NCBI GenBank assembly: GCA_023264995.1
Contig: JAHFUR010000018.1
Span: forward strand, 18,123 to 82,122
DNA: 64,000 bases
Reading direction: 5' to 3'
Origin: Acidimicrobiia bacterium
Lineage (GTDB): Bacteria; Actinomycetota; Acidimicrobiia; Acidimicrobiales; AC-14
Shown here: positions 34,101 through 43,658 of the stretch, piece by piece
How the letters are laid out: each line of letters begins with the position of its first letter
Numbering within the stretch: the stretch's first letter is position 1
Position numbers and translations under genes: made by a program
Notes under the pieces: generated by a model
The model's input: only the letters and a program-made list of their open reading frames with translations
Database searches by the model: none
Told to the model about the DNA's origin: nothing

Positions 34101-34325
34101 AGCAAGGCGGTGACGGGATTTACGGCGGCCGATGTCTCCTTCGCCGGCTCGACCTACTCGACGGCCTTGACGGCGACGGTCACCGGGTCGGGCGCCACCT
34201 ATAACGTGGCCGTTTCGGGCGGCGCCGGATCCGGCGTAGTGAAGGTCTCGGTCCCCGGCAACGTGGTCGACGGGGGCAACGCCCCCTCGAAGTCGGTCGA
34301 CAATCAGGTCACGGTCACGCACTAG
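31197..34325 (+). CDS. Secreted multi-repeat surface protein (choice-of-anchor J + Ig-like repeats)
   Basis: 1,042 residues. A long signal peptide (basic start, hydrophobic 28-44, cleavage near AAGAA at 50) leads to a lectin-like 'choice-of-anchor J' domain (about 51-239: FSQNFDGV, ALPAGW, then LRWRFGTDDGG). Eight tandem Ig-like repeats of about 100 residues follow; each opens with VT-x-NQA-x-GQADP and closes with VVDGGNAASTSTDN or similar. Repeat 4 (from 32820) is divergent. There is no LPXTG, membrane helix or PEP-CTERM at the end, so it is either released or held non-covalently. Likely adhesion or matrix role (inference). Strong ribosome site AAGGGACGG upstream of the ATG. Confidence 0.85.
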   Translation: MRNRMVGRGRVGSFLAYPAKVTSRWARLSVLSLLAAILAPLMGMHAAGAAVVFSQNFDGVAAPALPAGWTSTAAGIGTPFVTTTASPDTAPNAAFTAESTRLSDIGLVSPVFTWPQNGMLTFRHKFDTEIQHDAGALEIKIYGTDWRDFTTTPQVGGTYVAGGYTGYVADTTGPSGSGSPLRNRYAWTGNSGGYITTIAYLPAAAAGQSVQLRWRFGTDDGGLGGNGWSVDSISVTNDPAKVTLNQAVGQADPATSGPVNFTATFSRPVTGFSGSDISFAGSTAPGTLAAAVTGGPSVYNVAVSGITGYGTIKAAIPAGAVDGGNQAATSTDATVLYQPATVTINQASGQADPTTSSPINFTATFSKAVTGFTASDVSFNGSNAPGTLAAAITGGPATYNVAVSGMAGPGVVKVGIPVNSVDGGNAPSTTTDDHVNFSAASVTINQASGQADPALSGPINFTATFNRAVTGFTAADVSLAGSTAQGTLTATVTGSGAAYNVAISGMTGPGTVKASIPTNVVDGGNVASTSTDNTVTFGAVGVVVSTDSAQKDPTGFGQIFYIVRFTSPVSGFTESDLSFAGSTAPGPLVATSHGSDYNQNQQFHITVTGMSGPGVVKLSVPANVVDGGNAASTSTDNTVTFSGITVTLNQAASQADPTSASTVNFTAVFSNPVTGFTGSDVTLDGSTAPGTLKATVTGGPSTYNVAVSGMTGPGKVSPWIYWDVVDQGNAGATSTDGSVDFSGTAVTVNQASGQADPTAASPINFTATFSKAVTGFTAADVSFAGSTAPGTLTAAVTGGPTTYTVAVSGMTGSGLVKASVPANAVNGGNAASTSTDNSVSFVNATVTINQAAGQADPTAASPINFTVVFSKAVTGFTASDVALSGDAPGTLTKTVTGGPSTYNVAVAGMTGPGLIRAIVAANVVDGGNAKATFTDNAVTFVNATVTVEQRSGQADPTSGFPINFTVRFSKAVTGFTAADVSFAGSTYSTALTATVTGSGATYNVAVSGGAGSGVVKVSVPGNVVDGGNAPSKSVDNQVTVTH

Positions 34326-34360
34326 CGCTACGCGATCCTGGCCCGGTCCTCGGCTGGCTC

Positions 34361-34381
34361 CGACCCCCCGGGGTAGGGTCG
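34361..34381. terminator. Small hairpin after the surface-protein gene
   Basis: The arms CGACCC and GGGTCG flank a 9-nt loop about 40 bp after the stop. No T-run follows, so termination is only suggested by position. Confidence 0.3.
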
Positions 34382-34460
34382 CGGTCTGTCGCAACAGGCT
34401 CATGAACGAACCGCCCCGCCGACGCGGCTGTTCGGCCGGGACGAGGAGCTACTGGCCGTC

Positions 34461-37040
34461 GTGACCGCGTTGCACGGTCGCGGCTGCGTGGTCGCGGGGC
34501 GCGCCGGCGTGGGCAAGTCGCGTCTCGCGACCGATGCCGCCGGCGCGTTGGGCCGGGAGCGCACCCTCGTCCGGGTGGTCGCCACGGCCGCGGCGGGCAA
34601 GATCCCGTTCGGGGCGGTGAGCCACCTGTTGCCGGGCAGCAGCACGCCGGCGATCGGGGACTTCGTCGCTGCCCTACGAGACGGGCAGCTGGGCCGGTCG
34701 CCGATACTCCTCGTCGACGACGCCCATCTCCTCGACGACGCCTCTGCGGCCCTCCTCCTGGCGATCGCCAACACCGGCGTCGCCCCGCTGCTCCTCACCG
34801 TTCGCAGCAACGAGCCAGCGCCCGACGCGCTCGTCGTCCTCTGGAAGGACCGCCACGTCGAACGGGTCGACCTCCAACCGCTGTCCGAACGGGAGGTCGA
34901 GCAGCTGATCGACGACCTGCTCGGCGCACCCAGCCACAGCCTTGCCTACGAGCGGATCTACCGCCTCAGCGCCGGCAACCCGTTGTACGTCACCGAGCTG
35001 GTCGCCGACGTCCGGCGGACCGGCCGGCTCGAGCTCCGGGACGGGCGGTGGCACCTGTCCGCCGGGAGGGCTCCCTTCGAGCGGCTCAGCGACCTGCTCG
35101 CCTCTCATATCGGGTCGGTGTCCGCTGGTGGCCGGGCCGCGCTGGAGGTCCTGGCGGTAGGTGCGCCGATGCCCCTCGCCGTGTTCGACGCGCTCGCGTC
35201 GGCCGAAGACCTGGAGGAGCTGGAGCGGGCCCGGCTCGCCGTCGTGTCCGACGACGCCCGAGGCCCGTTCGTCGAGGTCGCCCACCCCCTGTACGGCGAA
35301 GTTGTGCTCGGCGGACTTCCGGTTGCCGCCGCTCGGCGCATCCGGCGGGACCTGGCGGCGGCGCTCGCTCGGCTCGGGACAGACTCGCCCACAGAGCGGC
35401 TCGCCATCGCGCGGCTGCTGCTCGAGTCAGGCCAGCTCGACGAGGAACGGTTCCTGGAGGCGAGCTCGATCGCGCTTCGGCTCGGCGCGCCGGAGCTGGC
35501 CGGCGACCTCGCCGCCGCCCTCCCGCCGTCGCTCTCCGCGGCACTCTGCGTCTCGCTCGCCCGCGCCGGAGTAGGCCGGTTCGGCGAGGTCGAACCCCTG
35601 CTCAGCCCGTTCGAGGAGGAGGCGGCAGCCGCCAATCGAGAGGTAGCCACCGCCTACGTGGAGACGCGTGTGCGCAGCCTCCTGCGGGCCGGCGAGGCCG
35701 GCGCCGTCGAGACCCTCATCGCGCGGTGCGAACGATGGCACGACGATGCGAACTGGCGGGCGCTCATTGCGACGGTGTCCGCATGGGTGGCGATGTTCAG
35801 CGGCGCCCACCTGAAGGTGGCCGCCCTGGTTGCGGGCCCGCTCGCCGACCCTGAGGTGAGGCCGGAGCGGCGCCTCCAGCTCCTGCATGCGTCGGCCCGT
35901 TCGGCGGCGCGCCGAGGGCGGGTCGACGACTACGACGCGATCATGAGCGAGGTCGATCGCCTTACGGATCAGCTCCACCATCGGCCCTTCGAAAGCCTCC
36001 TCGACACGATGCGCCTGGAAGCGGCGCGTGTCGCTGCCGCCCGCGACCTGCCCGGTGTGCGCCTCCGGACCGAACGCCGTATGGAGGATGCCAACCTGCG
36101 GGGCGACCCCTTCGAGCACCTGTGCCTGCTGTACGTGCTGGCTCACGTCGAACACATGCAGGGCCATCACGCCGCGGCCGCCGGCATCTTCCAGCGGGCG
36201 ATCGATCGGCTGGTCGGAGCCGACGCGTTCAACCTTCTTCCGATCACGGAGGTGATGCTGTCGATCTCGCTCTCTTATCTCGGTGAGGAGAAGTTGGCGC
36301 GCCAGGCCCTCGATCGGGCTGGGGCGGCCGTCGCCCGGTCGCCGTCCGAGGGTCAGTGGATCGCCCCGGAGGTCGATCGGGCGCGGGCCATGCTGGAGAT
36401 GGCTGCGGGGCGCGAGTCGGCGGCCCGTGAGCGGCTGCTCGCTGCGGCGGCGACGGCCGGCGACGACGTGCTCATCGCTTCGGAGGCGCTCCACGTCGCC
36501 CTCCTGCTCGGGGCCGACGCCGAGGCGTGTGCCGCCGCGCTCGGACGGCTGGCGGCGGACGCGCAGGACGACGTCATCTTGGTGTGGGCGCGCCACGCCC
36601 GGGCGGTTGCCGACCGGGACTCCCGGGCCCAGCTCGCCGCCGCCGAGATGTTCGAGCAGCTCGGCCTGGACCTCGACGCCGCCCAGGCCGCGGCGTTGGC
36701 CGCCGCCGCGTTCCGGCGGGAGGGATTGTCCGACTCGGCCAAACGGGCGGGCGCGCTCGCCGCCAGCTGTGCCGATCGGTGCCCAGGGGTCCGGGTGCCG
36801 GCGCTGGCCACAAGGCCGGAGGGGCCGAAGCTCACCGCCCGTGAGCGCGAGATCGCGGGGCTGGCGGCGAGAGGCCTGTCGAACCCCGACATCGCCGATG
36901 CGCTCTTCCTGTCGGTCCGTTCGGTGGAGACCTACGTGCTGCGGGTCTATCGCAAGCTGGGCGCCCACAACCGGACCGAGCTGGCGAGGGCGCTGGGGGT
37001 GCGCGCCGACGAACGGGAGTCCACTGGCCCGCCGGCGTAG
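34461..37040 (+). CDS. Large LuxR-family ATPase regulator (LAL/MalT type)
   Basis: 859 residues from GTG 34461. An AAA/NTPase domain (Walker A GRAGVGKS near 14-21, Walker B LLVDDAHLL near 83) is followed by a long helical TPR-like middle, then a C-terminal LuxR helix-turn-helix (LTAREREIAGLAARGLSNPD, then YVLRVYRKLGAHNRTEL). Such proteins bind a ligand with their middle part and activate transcription. The real N-terminus lies further up: TRLFGRDEELLAVV is encoded in frame before 34461, but no ATG/GTG/TTG is available; CTG 34386 is possible, or ATG 34402 with a one-base frame change. So either a rare start or an indel is present. Confidence 0.88.
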   Translation: MTALHGRGCVVAGRAGVGKSRLATDAAGALGRERTLVRVVATAAAGKIPFGAVSHLLPGSSTPAIGDFVAALRDGQLGRSPILLVDDAHLLDDASAALLLAIANTGVAPLLLTVRSNEPAPDALVVLWKDRHVERVDLQPLSEREVEQLIDDLLGAPSHSLAYERIYRLSAGNPLYVTELVADVRRTGRLELRDGRWHLSAGRAPFERLSDLLASHIGSVSAGGRAALEVLAVGAPMPLAVFDALASAEDLEELERARLAVVSDDARGPFVEVAHPLYGEVVLGGLPVAAARRIRRDLAAALARLGTDSPTERLAIARLLLESGQLDEERFLEASSIALRLGAPELAGDLAAALPPSLSAALCVSLARAGVGRFGEVEPLLSPFEEEAAAANREVATAYVETRVRSLLRAGEAGAVETLIARCERWHDDANWRALIATVSAWVAMFSGAHLKVAALVAGPLADPEVRPERRLQLLHASARSAARRGRVDDYDAIMSEVDRLTDQLHHRPFESLLDTMRLEAARVAAARDLPGVRLRTERRMEDANLRGDPFEHLCLLYVLAHVEHMQGHHAAAAGIFQRAIDRLVGADAFNLLPITEVMLSISLSYLGEEKLARQALDRAGAAVARSPSEGQWIAPEVDRARAMLEMAAGRESAARERLLAAAATAGDDVLIASEALHVALLLGADAEACAAALGRLAADAQDDVILVWARHARAVADRDSRAQLAAAEMFEQLGLDLDAAQAAALAAAAFRREGLSDSAKRAGALAASCADRCPGVRVPALATRPEGPKLTAREREIAGLAARGLSNPDIADALFLSVRSVETYVLRVYRKLGAHNRTELARALGVRADERESTGPPA

Positions 37041-37189
37041 GTCACGGGAGGAGCCACAGCCGGGTAGTGACGGCAGTCGCCCGCGAAGCAACCGCCAAGG
37101 GCCGAAGGTCACTTCTCAACCTGGCCGAACCGGACTGGTGCGCCGGCCACGAAGCGCACATGCTCACGGCTAGAAGGAAGGAGCACGAC

Positions 37190-37642
37190 ATGCGTGTAGC
37201 CAAGATCGTCGCCGGCATCGACGGTTCACCGTCGTCACGCCATGCCCTCCGGTGGGCCCTCGAGGAGGCTCGCCGCACCGGGGCCACGGTCGAGGCCGTC
37301 CACGTGTGGCACTACCCGGCCTTGGCGTACAGCGGGATGATGACGGCGCCGATGGTCGGCCATGACGAGCTGGAAGCCGACGCCCGGTCGGTGCTCGACC
37401 ATGAGGTCGACGCCGTCTTGGCCGACGCGACCGACCCGCCGGCGGTGAACCGGGTGGTGGTCGAAGGTTCGGCGGCCGAGCAGCTCGTCGAGCAGGCCAA
37501 GGACGCCGAGCTCCTCGTCGTCGGCCACCGGGGCCTGGGCGGGTTCGCCACGCTGCTCCTTGGGTCGGTGGCCCACCAGTGCTCGGCCCACGCCACCTGC
37601 CCAGTGCTCGTCGTCCGCGACACCGTCCACCGCGCCGCGTAG
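37190..37642 (+). CDS. Universal stress protein (UspA family)
   Basis: 150 residues, single USP domain. It opens with IVAGIDGSPSSRHALRWA and carries the ATP-binding pattern VVGHRGLGGFATLLLGSVAHQ near the C-terminus, so it should bind ATP. These proteins respond to starvation, hypoxia or redox stress. Start ATG 37190, seven bases after AAGGAAGGAG. It stands just before, and convergent with, the acetate kinase gene, within a cluster that looks like a dormancy regulon. Confidence 0.93.
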   Translation: MRVAKIVAGIDGSPSSRHALRWALEEARRTGATVEAVHVWHYPALAYSGMMTAPMVGHDELEADARSVLDHEVDAVLADATDPPAVNRVVVEGSAAEQLVEQAKDAELLVVGHRGLGGFATLLLGSVAHQCSAHATCPVLVVRDTVHRAA

Positions 37643-37652
37643 AAGGGGAACG

Positions 37653-38762
37653 TCAGCCCAGCACGGCCCGCACCAGGCGGGCGATCTCAATGTCCTCCCG
37701 GGAGGCGACGACCACGGTCCGCACCGGCGACCCGCCGGCACTGATCTCACCATCACCGGTCATCGATGCGTTGCGCGTGTGGTCGAGCGCAACCCCCAGG
37801 AACCCGATGCCCTCGGCTATCTCGGCCCGGGTGGCGTGTTGGTGCTCGCCCACCCCGCCCGTGAAGACGAGGGCATCGAGTCCGCCCAACGACGCCGCCA
37901 TCGCGCCGATCTCCCGGCGGAGCCGGTGTGTGTAGACCTCGATGGCCAGCGCGGCCCGGCCGTCGCCGGCGGCGGCCGCGGCCCGCACGTCGCGCAGGTC
38001 GCCGGTCGTGCCTGACAGCCCGGCCAGGCCCGACCGGTGCTCCAACCCGTCGGCCACGTCGGTGACGTCGAGGCCGCCCTGAGCCAGGAGCCACAGCACC
38101 AGCCCGGGGTCGACGCTGCCCGACCGGGTGTTCATCACCAGCCCTTCCAGTGGGGTGAAGCCCATGGTGGTGTCGACCGAGCGGCCGCCCGCCACCGCGC
38201 AGAGCGACGCGCCGGCGCCCAGGTGGCAGGTCACGAGACGGAGCTCGGCGAGCGGCCGGCCCACCAGCTCGGCGGCCCGCCGCGCGGCGTAGGCGTGCGA
38301 CAGCCCGTGGAAACCGAACCGGCGTAACCCCCAGCGCCGGCGCCACTCCTCGGGCAGCGCGTAGGTGGCGGCCGCCGGCGGCAGGGTGGCGTGGAACGAG
38401 GTGTCGAAGCAAGCCACCGAAGGCAGCCCCGGGGCGGCGGCGCCGACGACTCGTATGGCGGCGACCGCTCGGGGCTGGTGCAGGGGTGCCAGTGGGGTGA
38501 GGGCATCGATCGCGGCAACCACCTCGTCGTCGAGCACCGCCGGCCCCGGGAACCGTGCGCCGCCGTGGACGACACGGTGGCCCACGGCGTCGGCCCCGGT
38601 GCGGGCGTCGTCGAGCAACGCACGTACCGAAGGGCCGGCGGTCCCGTCCCACGGGTCGACGTCGAACGCAGCCTCGACGGTGCCGTCGGGCCCGAGCCGG
38701 CGGAGCTTGAGGGTGCTCGATCCGGCGTTGACCACGAGGACCCGGCGGCCGCCGGCGCTCAA
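37653..38762 (-). CDS. ackA: Acetate kinase
   Basis: Converts acetyl phosphate and ADP to acetate and ATP. The 369 residues carry [36 protein letters not shown], the phosphate loop [21 protein letters not shown] and FTGGVGEH, all acetate-kinase signatures; usual length is about 400. Starts with TTG, overlapping the phosphoketolase stop by four bases (TTGA). Together with Xfp it forms the second half of the phosphoketolase route that yields ATP from sugar phosphates. Confidence 0.95.
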   Translation of the reverse strand: MSAGGRRVLVVNAGSSTLKLRRLGPDGTVEAAFDVDPWDGTAGPSVRALLDDARTGADAVGHRVVHGGARFPGPAVLDDEVVAAIDALTPLAPLHQPRAVAAIRVVGAAAPGLPSVACFDTSFHATLPPAAATYALPEEWRRRWGLRRFGFHGLSHAYAARRAAELVGRPLAELRLVTCHLGAGASLCAVAGGRSVDTTMGFTPLEGLVMNTRSGSVDPGLVLWLLAQGGLDVTDVADGLEHRSGLAGLSGTTGDLRDVRAAAAAGDGRAALAIEVYTHRLRREIGAMAASLGGLDALVFTGGVGEHQHATRAEIAEGIGFLGVALDHTRNASMTGDGEISAGGSPVRTVVVASREDIEIARLVRAVLG

Positions 38763-41137
38763 CCGGGCCAGACCCAGTCGCGGACCTCCGGGAGGTCCTC
38801 CCCGTACTCACGGGTGTAGGCGTGGTGCTCGGCCCGCTTGTCGAGCATGAGCTGGTTCACCCGGGCCGCCCGCTGGCCCAGGCCGGGGACGCGGTCGATC
38901 ACGTCCATCACCAAGTGGTAGCGGTCCATGTCGTTCATGACCACCATGTCGAACGGCGTGGTGGTCGTGCCCTCCTCCTTGTAGCCCCGCACGTGGAAGT
39001 TGGCGTGGTTGGTGCGCCGGTAGGTGAGCCGGTGGATGAGCATGGGGTAGCCGTGGTAGGCGAAGATCACCGGACGGTCGGCGGTGAAGATGGCGTCGAA
39101 GTCCCGGTCGGACAGGCCATGGGGGTGTTCGACCTCCGGTTGCAAGCGCATGAGGTCGACCACGTTGACCAGGCGGACCTTGAGGTCCGGCAGGTGCTGG
39201 CGGAGCAGTGCGGCGGCGGCCAGGGTCTCCAAGGTGGGGACGTCGCCGGCGCAGGCCAGGACGACGTCGGGTTCGCCGTCGTCGTCGGTACTGGCCCAGT
39301 CCCATATCCCGAGGCCGCGGGTGCAGTGCAGCACGGCGTCGTGCATGCCCAGCCAGTTGAGGCTGGGTTGCTTGGCGGCGACGATCACGTTGACGTAGTT
39401 GCGGCTGCGTAGGCAGTGGTCGGCCACCGACAGCAGGGTGTTGGCGTCGGGCGGCAGGTAGACGCGGATCACGTCGGCCTTCTTGTTGACCACATGGTCG
39501 ATGAAGCCGGGGTCCTGGTGGGAGAACCCGTTGTGGTCCTGGCGCCAGACGTGGGAGGTCAGGAGGTAGTTGAGCGACGCCACTGGTCGGCGCCACGGGA
39601 GCTCGCCGGCCACCTTCAGCCACTTGGCATGCTGGTTGAACATGGAGTCGACGATGTGGATGAAGGCCTCGTAGCACGAGAACAGGCCGTGGCGGCCGGT
39701 GAGCAGGTAGCCCTCCAGCCAGCCCTGGCAGTTGTGCTCGGAGAGCATCTCCATGACCCGGCCATCGGCGGCCAGGTGCACGTCGACGGGCTCGATCTCC
39801 GCCGCCCACTGCTTGTCGGTCACCTCGAAGACGGCGCCGAGCCGGTTCGACTCGGTCTCGTCCGGTCCGAAGATCCGGAAGTTGCGGGCGCCGGCGTTCA
39901 GGCTGACGATGTCGCGCAGCATGGTGCCGAGGATGCGGGTCGGCTCCGAGCTGGTGGCCCCCGGCGTCTCGACCTCGACCCCGTAGGTCCGGAAATCGGG
40001 CAGTACCAGCTCGCGCAGCAGTAGCCCGCCGTTGGCGTGGGGGTTCGCCCCCATCCGGCGCCGGCCGGTCGGGGCCAGGGCCGCCAGCTCGGCCCGGAGC
40101 CGGCCGTCGTCGTCGAACAGCTCCTCGGGCCGGTAGCTGCGCATCCACGCTTCGAGCGCGGCCCGGTGGTCGGCGTCGGTGCGCACCGCCGCCAGTGGCA
40201 CCTGGTGCGAGCGCCATGTGCCCTCCACCGGGACGCCGTCGACCTGCGCCGGCCCCGTCCAGCCCTTGGGGCTGCGCAGGACGATCATCGGCCACCGGGG
40301 CCGTGCCCAGCGGCCGGCGCCCCGGCGGGCGTCGCCCTGGATGGTGGCGATGTCGTCCATGGCCGCGTCGAGCGTCGCGGCCATGGCCTGGTGCATGGCC
40401 GCCGGCTCGTGGCCCTCCACGAAGTACGGCGCGTAGCCGTAGCCCTCCATGAGCTTGGTCAGCTCGTCGGGGGAGATGCGGGCCAGGATGGTGGGGTTGG
40501 CGATCTTCCACCCGTTGAGGTGGAGGATGGGGAGCACGGCGCCGTCGTGGACCGGGTTCAGGAACTTGTTGGAGTGCCAGCTCGTGGCCAGTGCGCCGGT
40601 TTCGGCCTCGCCGTCACCGATGACGCAGGCCACGACGAGGTCGGGGTTGTCGAGGGCGGCGCCATAGGCGTGCGACAGCGAGTACCCGAGCTCACCGCCC
40701 TCGCTGATGGAACCGGGCGTCTCCGGGGCGGCATGGCTCGGGATCCCGCCGGGGAAGGAGAACTGGCGGAACAGGAGCTGCATGCCCCGGGCGTCGGTGG
40801 TGATGGCCGGGTAGGTCTCGCTGTAGCTGCCTTCCAGCCAGGTGTTGGCCACCATGCCCGGGCCGCCGTGGCCCGGCCCGCACACGTAGATCATGTCGAC
40901 GTCGCGCTGGCGGATCACCCGGTTGAGGTGGGCGTAGACGAAGTTGAGGCCGGGGGTGGTGCCCCAGTGGCCGAGGAGGCGGGGCTTGACGTGCTCGGCC
41001 AGCAAGGGCTGGCGGAGCAGGGGGTTGTCGAGCAGGTAGATCTGGCCGACCGAGAGATAGTTGGCCGCCCGCCAGTAGGCATCGATGCCGGCCAGTTCGT
41101 CGGGCGCGAGCGCAGCTCCGTCGACGTCGGTGCTCAT
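38759..41137 (-). CDS. xfp: Xylulose-5-phosphate/fructose-6-phosphate phosphoketolase
   Basis: TPP enzyme that cleaves xylulose-5-P or fructose-6-P with phosphate, giving acetyl phosphate. 792 residues, the normal size. Visible marks: [20 protein letters not shown], the TPP motif [19 protein letters not shown], and late [15 protein letters not shown] and [11 protein letters not shown] stretches. I chose the ATG at 41137 because AGGAGG lies five bases upstream. It is coupled to ackA and preceded by a P-type ATPase gene with a short gap (36 bp), so one operon is likely. Confidence 0.96.
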   Translation of the reverse strand: MSTDVDGAALAPDELAGIDAYWRAANYLSVGQIYLLDNPLLRQPLLAEHVKPRLLGHWGTTPGLNFVYAHLNRVIRQRDVDMIYVCGPGHGGPGMVANTWLEGSYSETYPAITTDARGMQLLFRQFSFPGGIPSHAAPETPGSISEGGELGYSLSHAYGAALDNPDLVVACVIGDGEAETGALATSWHSNKFLNPVHDGAVLPILHLNGWKIANPTILARISPDELTKLMEGYGYAPYFVEGHEPAAMHQAMAATLDAAMDDIATIQGDARRGAGRWARPRWPMIVLRSPKGWTGPAQVDGVPVEGTWRSHQVPLAAVRTDADHRAALEAWMRSYRPEELFDDDGRLRAELAALAPTGRRRMGANPHANGGLLLRELVLPDFRTYGVEVETPGATSSEPTRILGTMLRDIVSLNAGARNFRIFGPDETESNRLGAVFEVTDKQWAAEIEPVDVHLAADGRVMEMLSEHNCQGWLEGYLLTGRHGLFSCYEAFIHIVDSMFNQHAKWLKVAGELPWRRPVASLNYLLTSHVWRQDHNGFSHQDPGFIDHVVNKKADVIRVYLPPDANTLLSVADHCLRSRNYVNVIVAAKQPSLNWLGMHDAVLHCTRGLGIWDWASTDDDGEPDVVLACAGDVPTLETLAAAALLRQHLPDLKVRLVNVVDLMRLQPEVEHPHGLSDRDFDAIFTADRPVIFAYHGYPMLIHRLTYRRTNHANFHVRGYKEEGTTTTPFDMVVMNDMDRYHLVMDVIDRVPGLGQRAARVNQLMLDKRAEHHAYTREYGEDLPEVRDWVWPG

Positions 41138-41173
41138 GGGCAACCTCCTGGTCGCGACGCGGACAGGCCCACG

Positions 41174-43639
41174 CTAGGCGTGGTCGCGCCGGCGTCTCGT
41201 CAGGTCGATGATCGGGACGACGAGGGCGACGGCGAGCACGGCCATCAGCCAACCCAGCGGGGGCAGGGCGGCCAGGCCCAGGATGCTGCGGCCGGGGCCA
41301 GTGGCGAAGGCCGGGACCTCGAGAGCGAGCGAGCCCCCAATGGCCACGAGCAGCAGCCGGTTGCGCCACCAACCCCGTTCGAAGGTGGCGTGGTCGGACC
41401 GGCTGACGTAGGCCAGGACCAGGTGGGTGACGATAAGGGTCAGCAGCAGTTGTGTGCGCACGGCGTCCTCGGACCACCCCCGATTGCGGCCGACGAGCCC
41501 GGCAGCCAGGACGGTAGCGGCCACGATCCCGGCCCGGCCCAGCATGGTGCGCGTGCGGGGCCAGCTCAGCAGACGGTCGTCACGGGCGCGGGGTGGGTGC
41601 AGGAGGGGGTCGCCCGGGGGTCGGTCCACGCCCAGGGCCAGGGCCGGAAGGCCGTCGGTGACGAAGTTCACCCAGAGCAACTGCACCGGCAGGAGGGGCA
41701 CGGCCAGGTCGGGCAGTAGAGCGATGGCGCCGACGACGACGAGGACCTCGCTCACGTTGCCCGTGAGCAGGTAGGAGACGACGCTGACCAGGTTGCGCCA
41801 GATGCGCCGGCCCTCGGCCACGCTCTCGACCAGCGTGGCCAGGTCGCCGTCGGTCACGACCAGTCCGGCGGCCTCCCGGGCCACGTCCGTGCCCCCCTGG
41901 CCCGCGAGGGCCACGCCGATGTCGGCCCGACGCATGGCGGGGGCGTCGTTCACGCCGTCGCCCGTCATGGCGACGACCTCGCCTGCCGCTCGGTGGGCGT
42001 CGACCAGCGCCACCTTGGTGGCCGGGTCGACCCGGGCCACCACCCGCGCCGCCCGGAGGCCCTCGGCCCGCTCCTCGGCGGGGAGGGCCGCCAGGGCCGC
42101 GCCGGTGACGGCCGGCTCGGCTTCGAGGCCCGCTTCGATGGCAACGGCGCGCGCCGTGGCCAGATGGTCACCGGTGACCAGGACGATGTGGATGCCGGCC
42201 TGCCGGCACCGCCGGACGGTCTCAATGGCGGACGGCCGCAGGGGGTCGACAAAAGCCACCAGCCCGAGGGGGTCGAGGTCGCGTGCGTCGACGTCGGCGG
42301 TGGGGCCGCCGGCGAAGGCCAGCACCCTCAGCCCGTTGCGAGCCAGGCCCGTGACGGCGGCTTCGAGCCTGTCCCGATCGGGGCCCGTCCGGCAGCGGGG
42401 GAGCACCGACTCGGGCGCGCCCTTCAACGACAGCGCCGGCCCGTCCGGGCCGGCGTGGACCGTGGCCATGGACCGGGTGTCGGCGTCGAAGGGCCGCTCG
42501 GCGATGCGGGCGCCGGCGGGCGCGGTGTGGCCGCCGGCGGCCGCCGCCTCCCGCAGGGCCACGTCCACCGGGTCGCCCGTCGTGCCGTCGGCATCGTTGC
42601 ACCGGAGGGCGGCGGCCCAGAGGTCGTCGGCGCGCCCGGGCACCGGCTCGACCTCGGCGACGGCCAGTCGGCCCGTGGTGAGCGTGCCCGTCTTGTCGGT
42701 GCACAGCACGGTGGCCGCGCCCAGTGCCTCCATGGCCGGCAGCCGGCGCACGATCGCCCCCCGCCGGGCCATGCGCCGGGCACCGAGGGCCAGGGCGCTC
42801 GTCACCACCGTGGCCAGCCCCTCGGGGACGGCGGCGACGGCCAGGGCCACGCCGGCGAGCACGGCGTCGGTGAAGCCGCTACCGCGCGCCGACGCCACGG
42901 CGATGAGGAGCAGGCCCAGGGCGCCGGCCACGACGCCCATGCGTTTGGCCACCAGCTGCAGCTCGCGGACCAGGGGCGGCGCAGTCTCCGTACCGAGGGA
43001 GGTGGCGATGGCCCCGATCTGGGTGTGGGCGCCCGTCGAGGTCACGACGCCGAGGCCGCGGCCGCGCACGGCCAGGGTGCCCGCGAATGCCTCGCCCACC
43101 CGGTCGCCCAGCGCCGACCCAGCCCGGGCGGGCCGGTTGGCCACCTTCTCCGCAGGCATGGACTCGCCGGTGAGCAGAGCCTCGTCGACAGCCAGGGCCG
43201 CCGCTTCGACCAGCCGCATGTCGGCCGGGACCCGGTCGCCGGCCGCCAGCTCCACCAGGTCGCCCTCCACCACCTCAGCCGCCGGGACGATGATCGACCG
43301 GCCGTCGCGACGGACCCGTGCCGACGGCGCGGTCAGCTCCTCGAGGGCGCTGATGGCCGCCTGGGCCCGCCGCTCCTGGTTCACGCCGATGCCGACGTTC
43401 ACCAGGACGATGGCGGCGATGGCCGAGCCCTCCGGCACCTGCCCCAGCACGGCGATGGTCACCACGGCGACGACCACCAGGACCAGGGTCAGGGGGTCGG
43501 CGAGCTGCCGGGCGACGAGCCGGGCGGCAGTGGGTACCAGTGGCGCCGGTAGCTCGTTCCGGCCGCCGGAAACCAGCCGCTTCGCCGCCTCGGCGCCGTC
43601 GAGCCCGCCGAGGTCGATGGCGGGACCGTCCGTCGTCAA
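41174..43639 (-). CDS. P-type cation-transporting ATPase (type II, Ca2+/Mg2+-like)
   Basis: 821-residue membrane pump. N-terminal cation-ATPase domain, then actuator loop with LLTGESMP, helix 4 with VPEGLATVV, the phosphorylation site DKTGTLT, nucleotide-binding domain with LKGAPE, hinge MTGDGVNDAPA, and four to six C-terminal helices. The PEGL motif and NVSEV in a later helix resemble type II Ca2+-type pumps; the ion is not certain. Starts with TTG. Lies 19 bp after a PNPOx-fold gene. Similar pumps belong to the hypoxia regulon in mycobacteria (CtpF), which fits this neighbourhood. Confidence 0.93.
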   Translation of the reverse strand: MTTDGPAIDLGGLDGAEAAKRLVSGGRNELPAPLVPTAARLVARQLADPLTLVLVVVAVVTIAVLGQVPEGSAIAAIVLVNVGIGVNQERRAQAAISALEELTAPSARVRRDGRSIIVPAAEVVEGDLVELAAGDRVPADMRLVEAAALAVDEALLTGESMPAEKVANRPARAGSALGDRVGEAFAGTLAVRGRGLGVVTSTGAHTQIGAIATSLGTETAPPLVRELQLVAKRMGVVAGALGLLLIAVASARGSGFTDAVLAGVALAVAAVPEGLATVVTSALALGARRMARRGAIVRRLPAMEALGAATVLCTDKTGTLTTGRLAVAEVEPVPGRADDLWAAALRCNDADGTTGDPVDVALREAAAAGGHTAPAGARIAERPFDADTRSMATVHAGPDGPALSLKGAPESVLPRCRTGPDRDRLEAAVTGLARNGLRVLAFAGGPTADVDARDLDPLGLVAFVDPLRPSAIETVRRCRQAGIHIVLVTGDHLATARAVAIEAGLEAEPAVTGAALAALPAEERAEGLRAARVVARVDPATKVALVDAHRAAGEVVAMTGDGVNDAPAMRRADIGVALAGQGGTDVAREAAGLVVTDGDLATLVESVAEGRRIWRNLVSVVSYLLTGNVSEVLVVVGAIALLPDLAVPLLPVQLLWVNFVTDGLPALALGVDRPPGDPLLHPPRARDDRLLSWPRTRTMLGRAGIVAATVLAAGLVGRNRGWSEDAVRTQLLLTLIVTHLVLAYVSRSDHATFERGWWRNRLLLVAIGGSLALEVPAFATGPGRSILGLAALPPLGWLMAVLAVALVVPIIDLTRRRRDHA

Positions 43640-43658
43640 ACCTCCGCGGCGGCTGCGT

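Noticed and set aside
31916..34325. Regular repeats of about 300 bp that might suggest a repeat array or CRISPR
   Set aside because: They are in-frame protein repeats (Ig-like domains) of one gene; the unit is far too long for CRISPR and there are no spacers.
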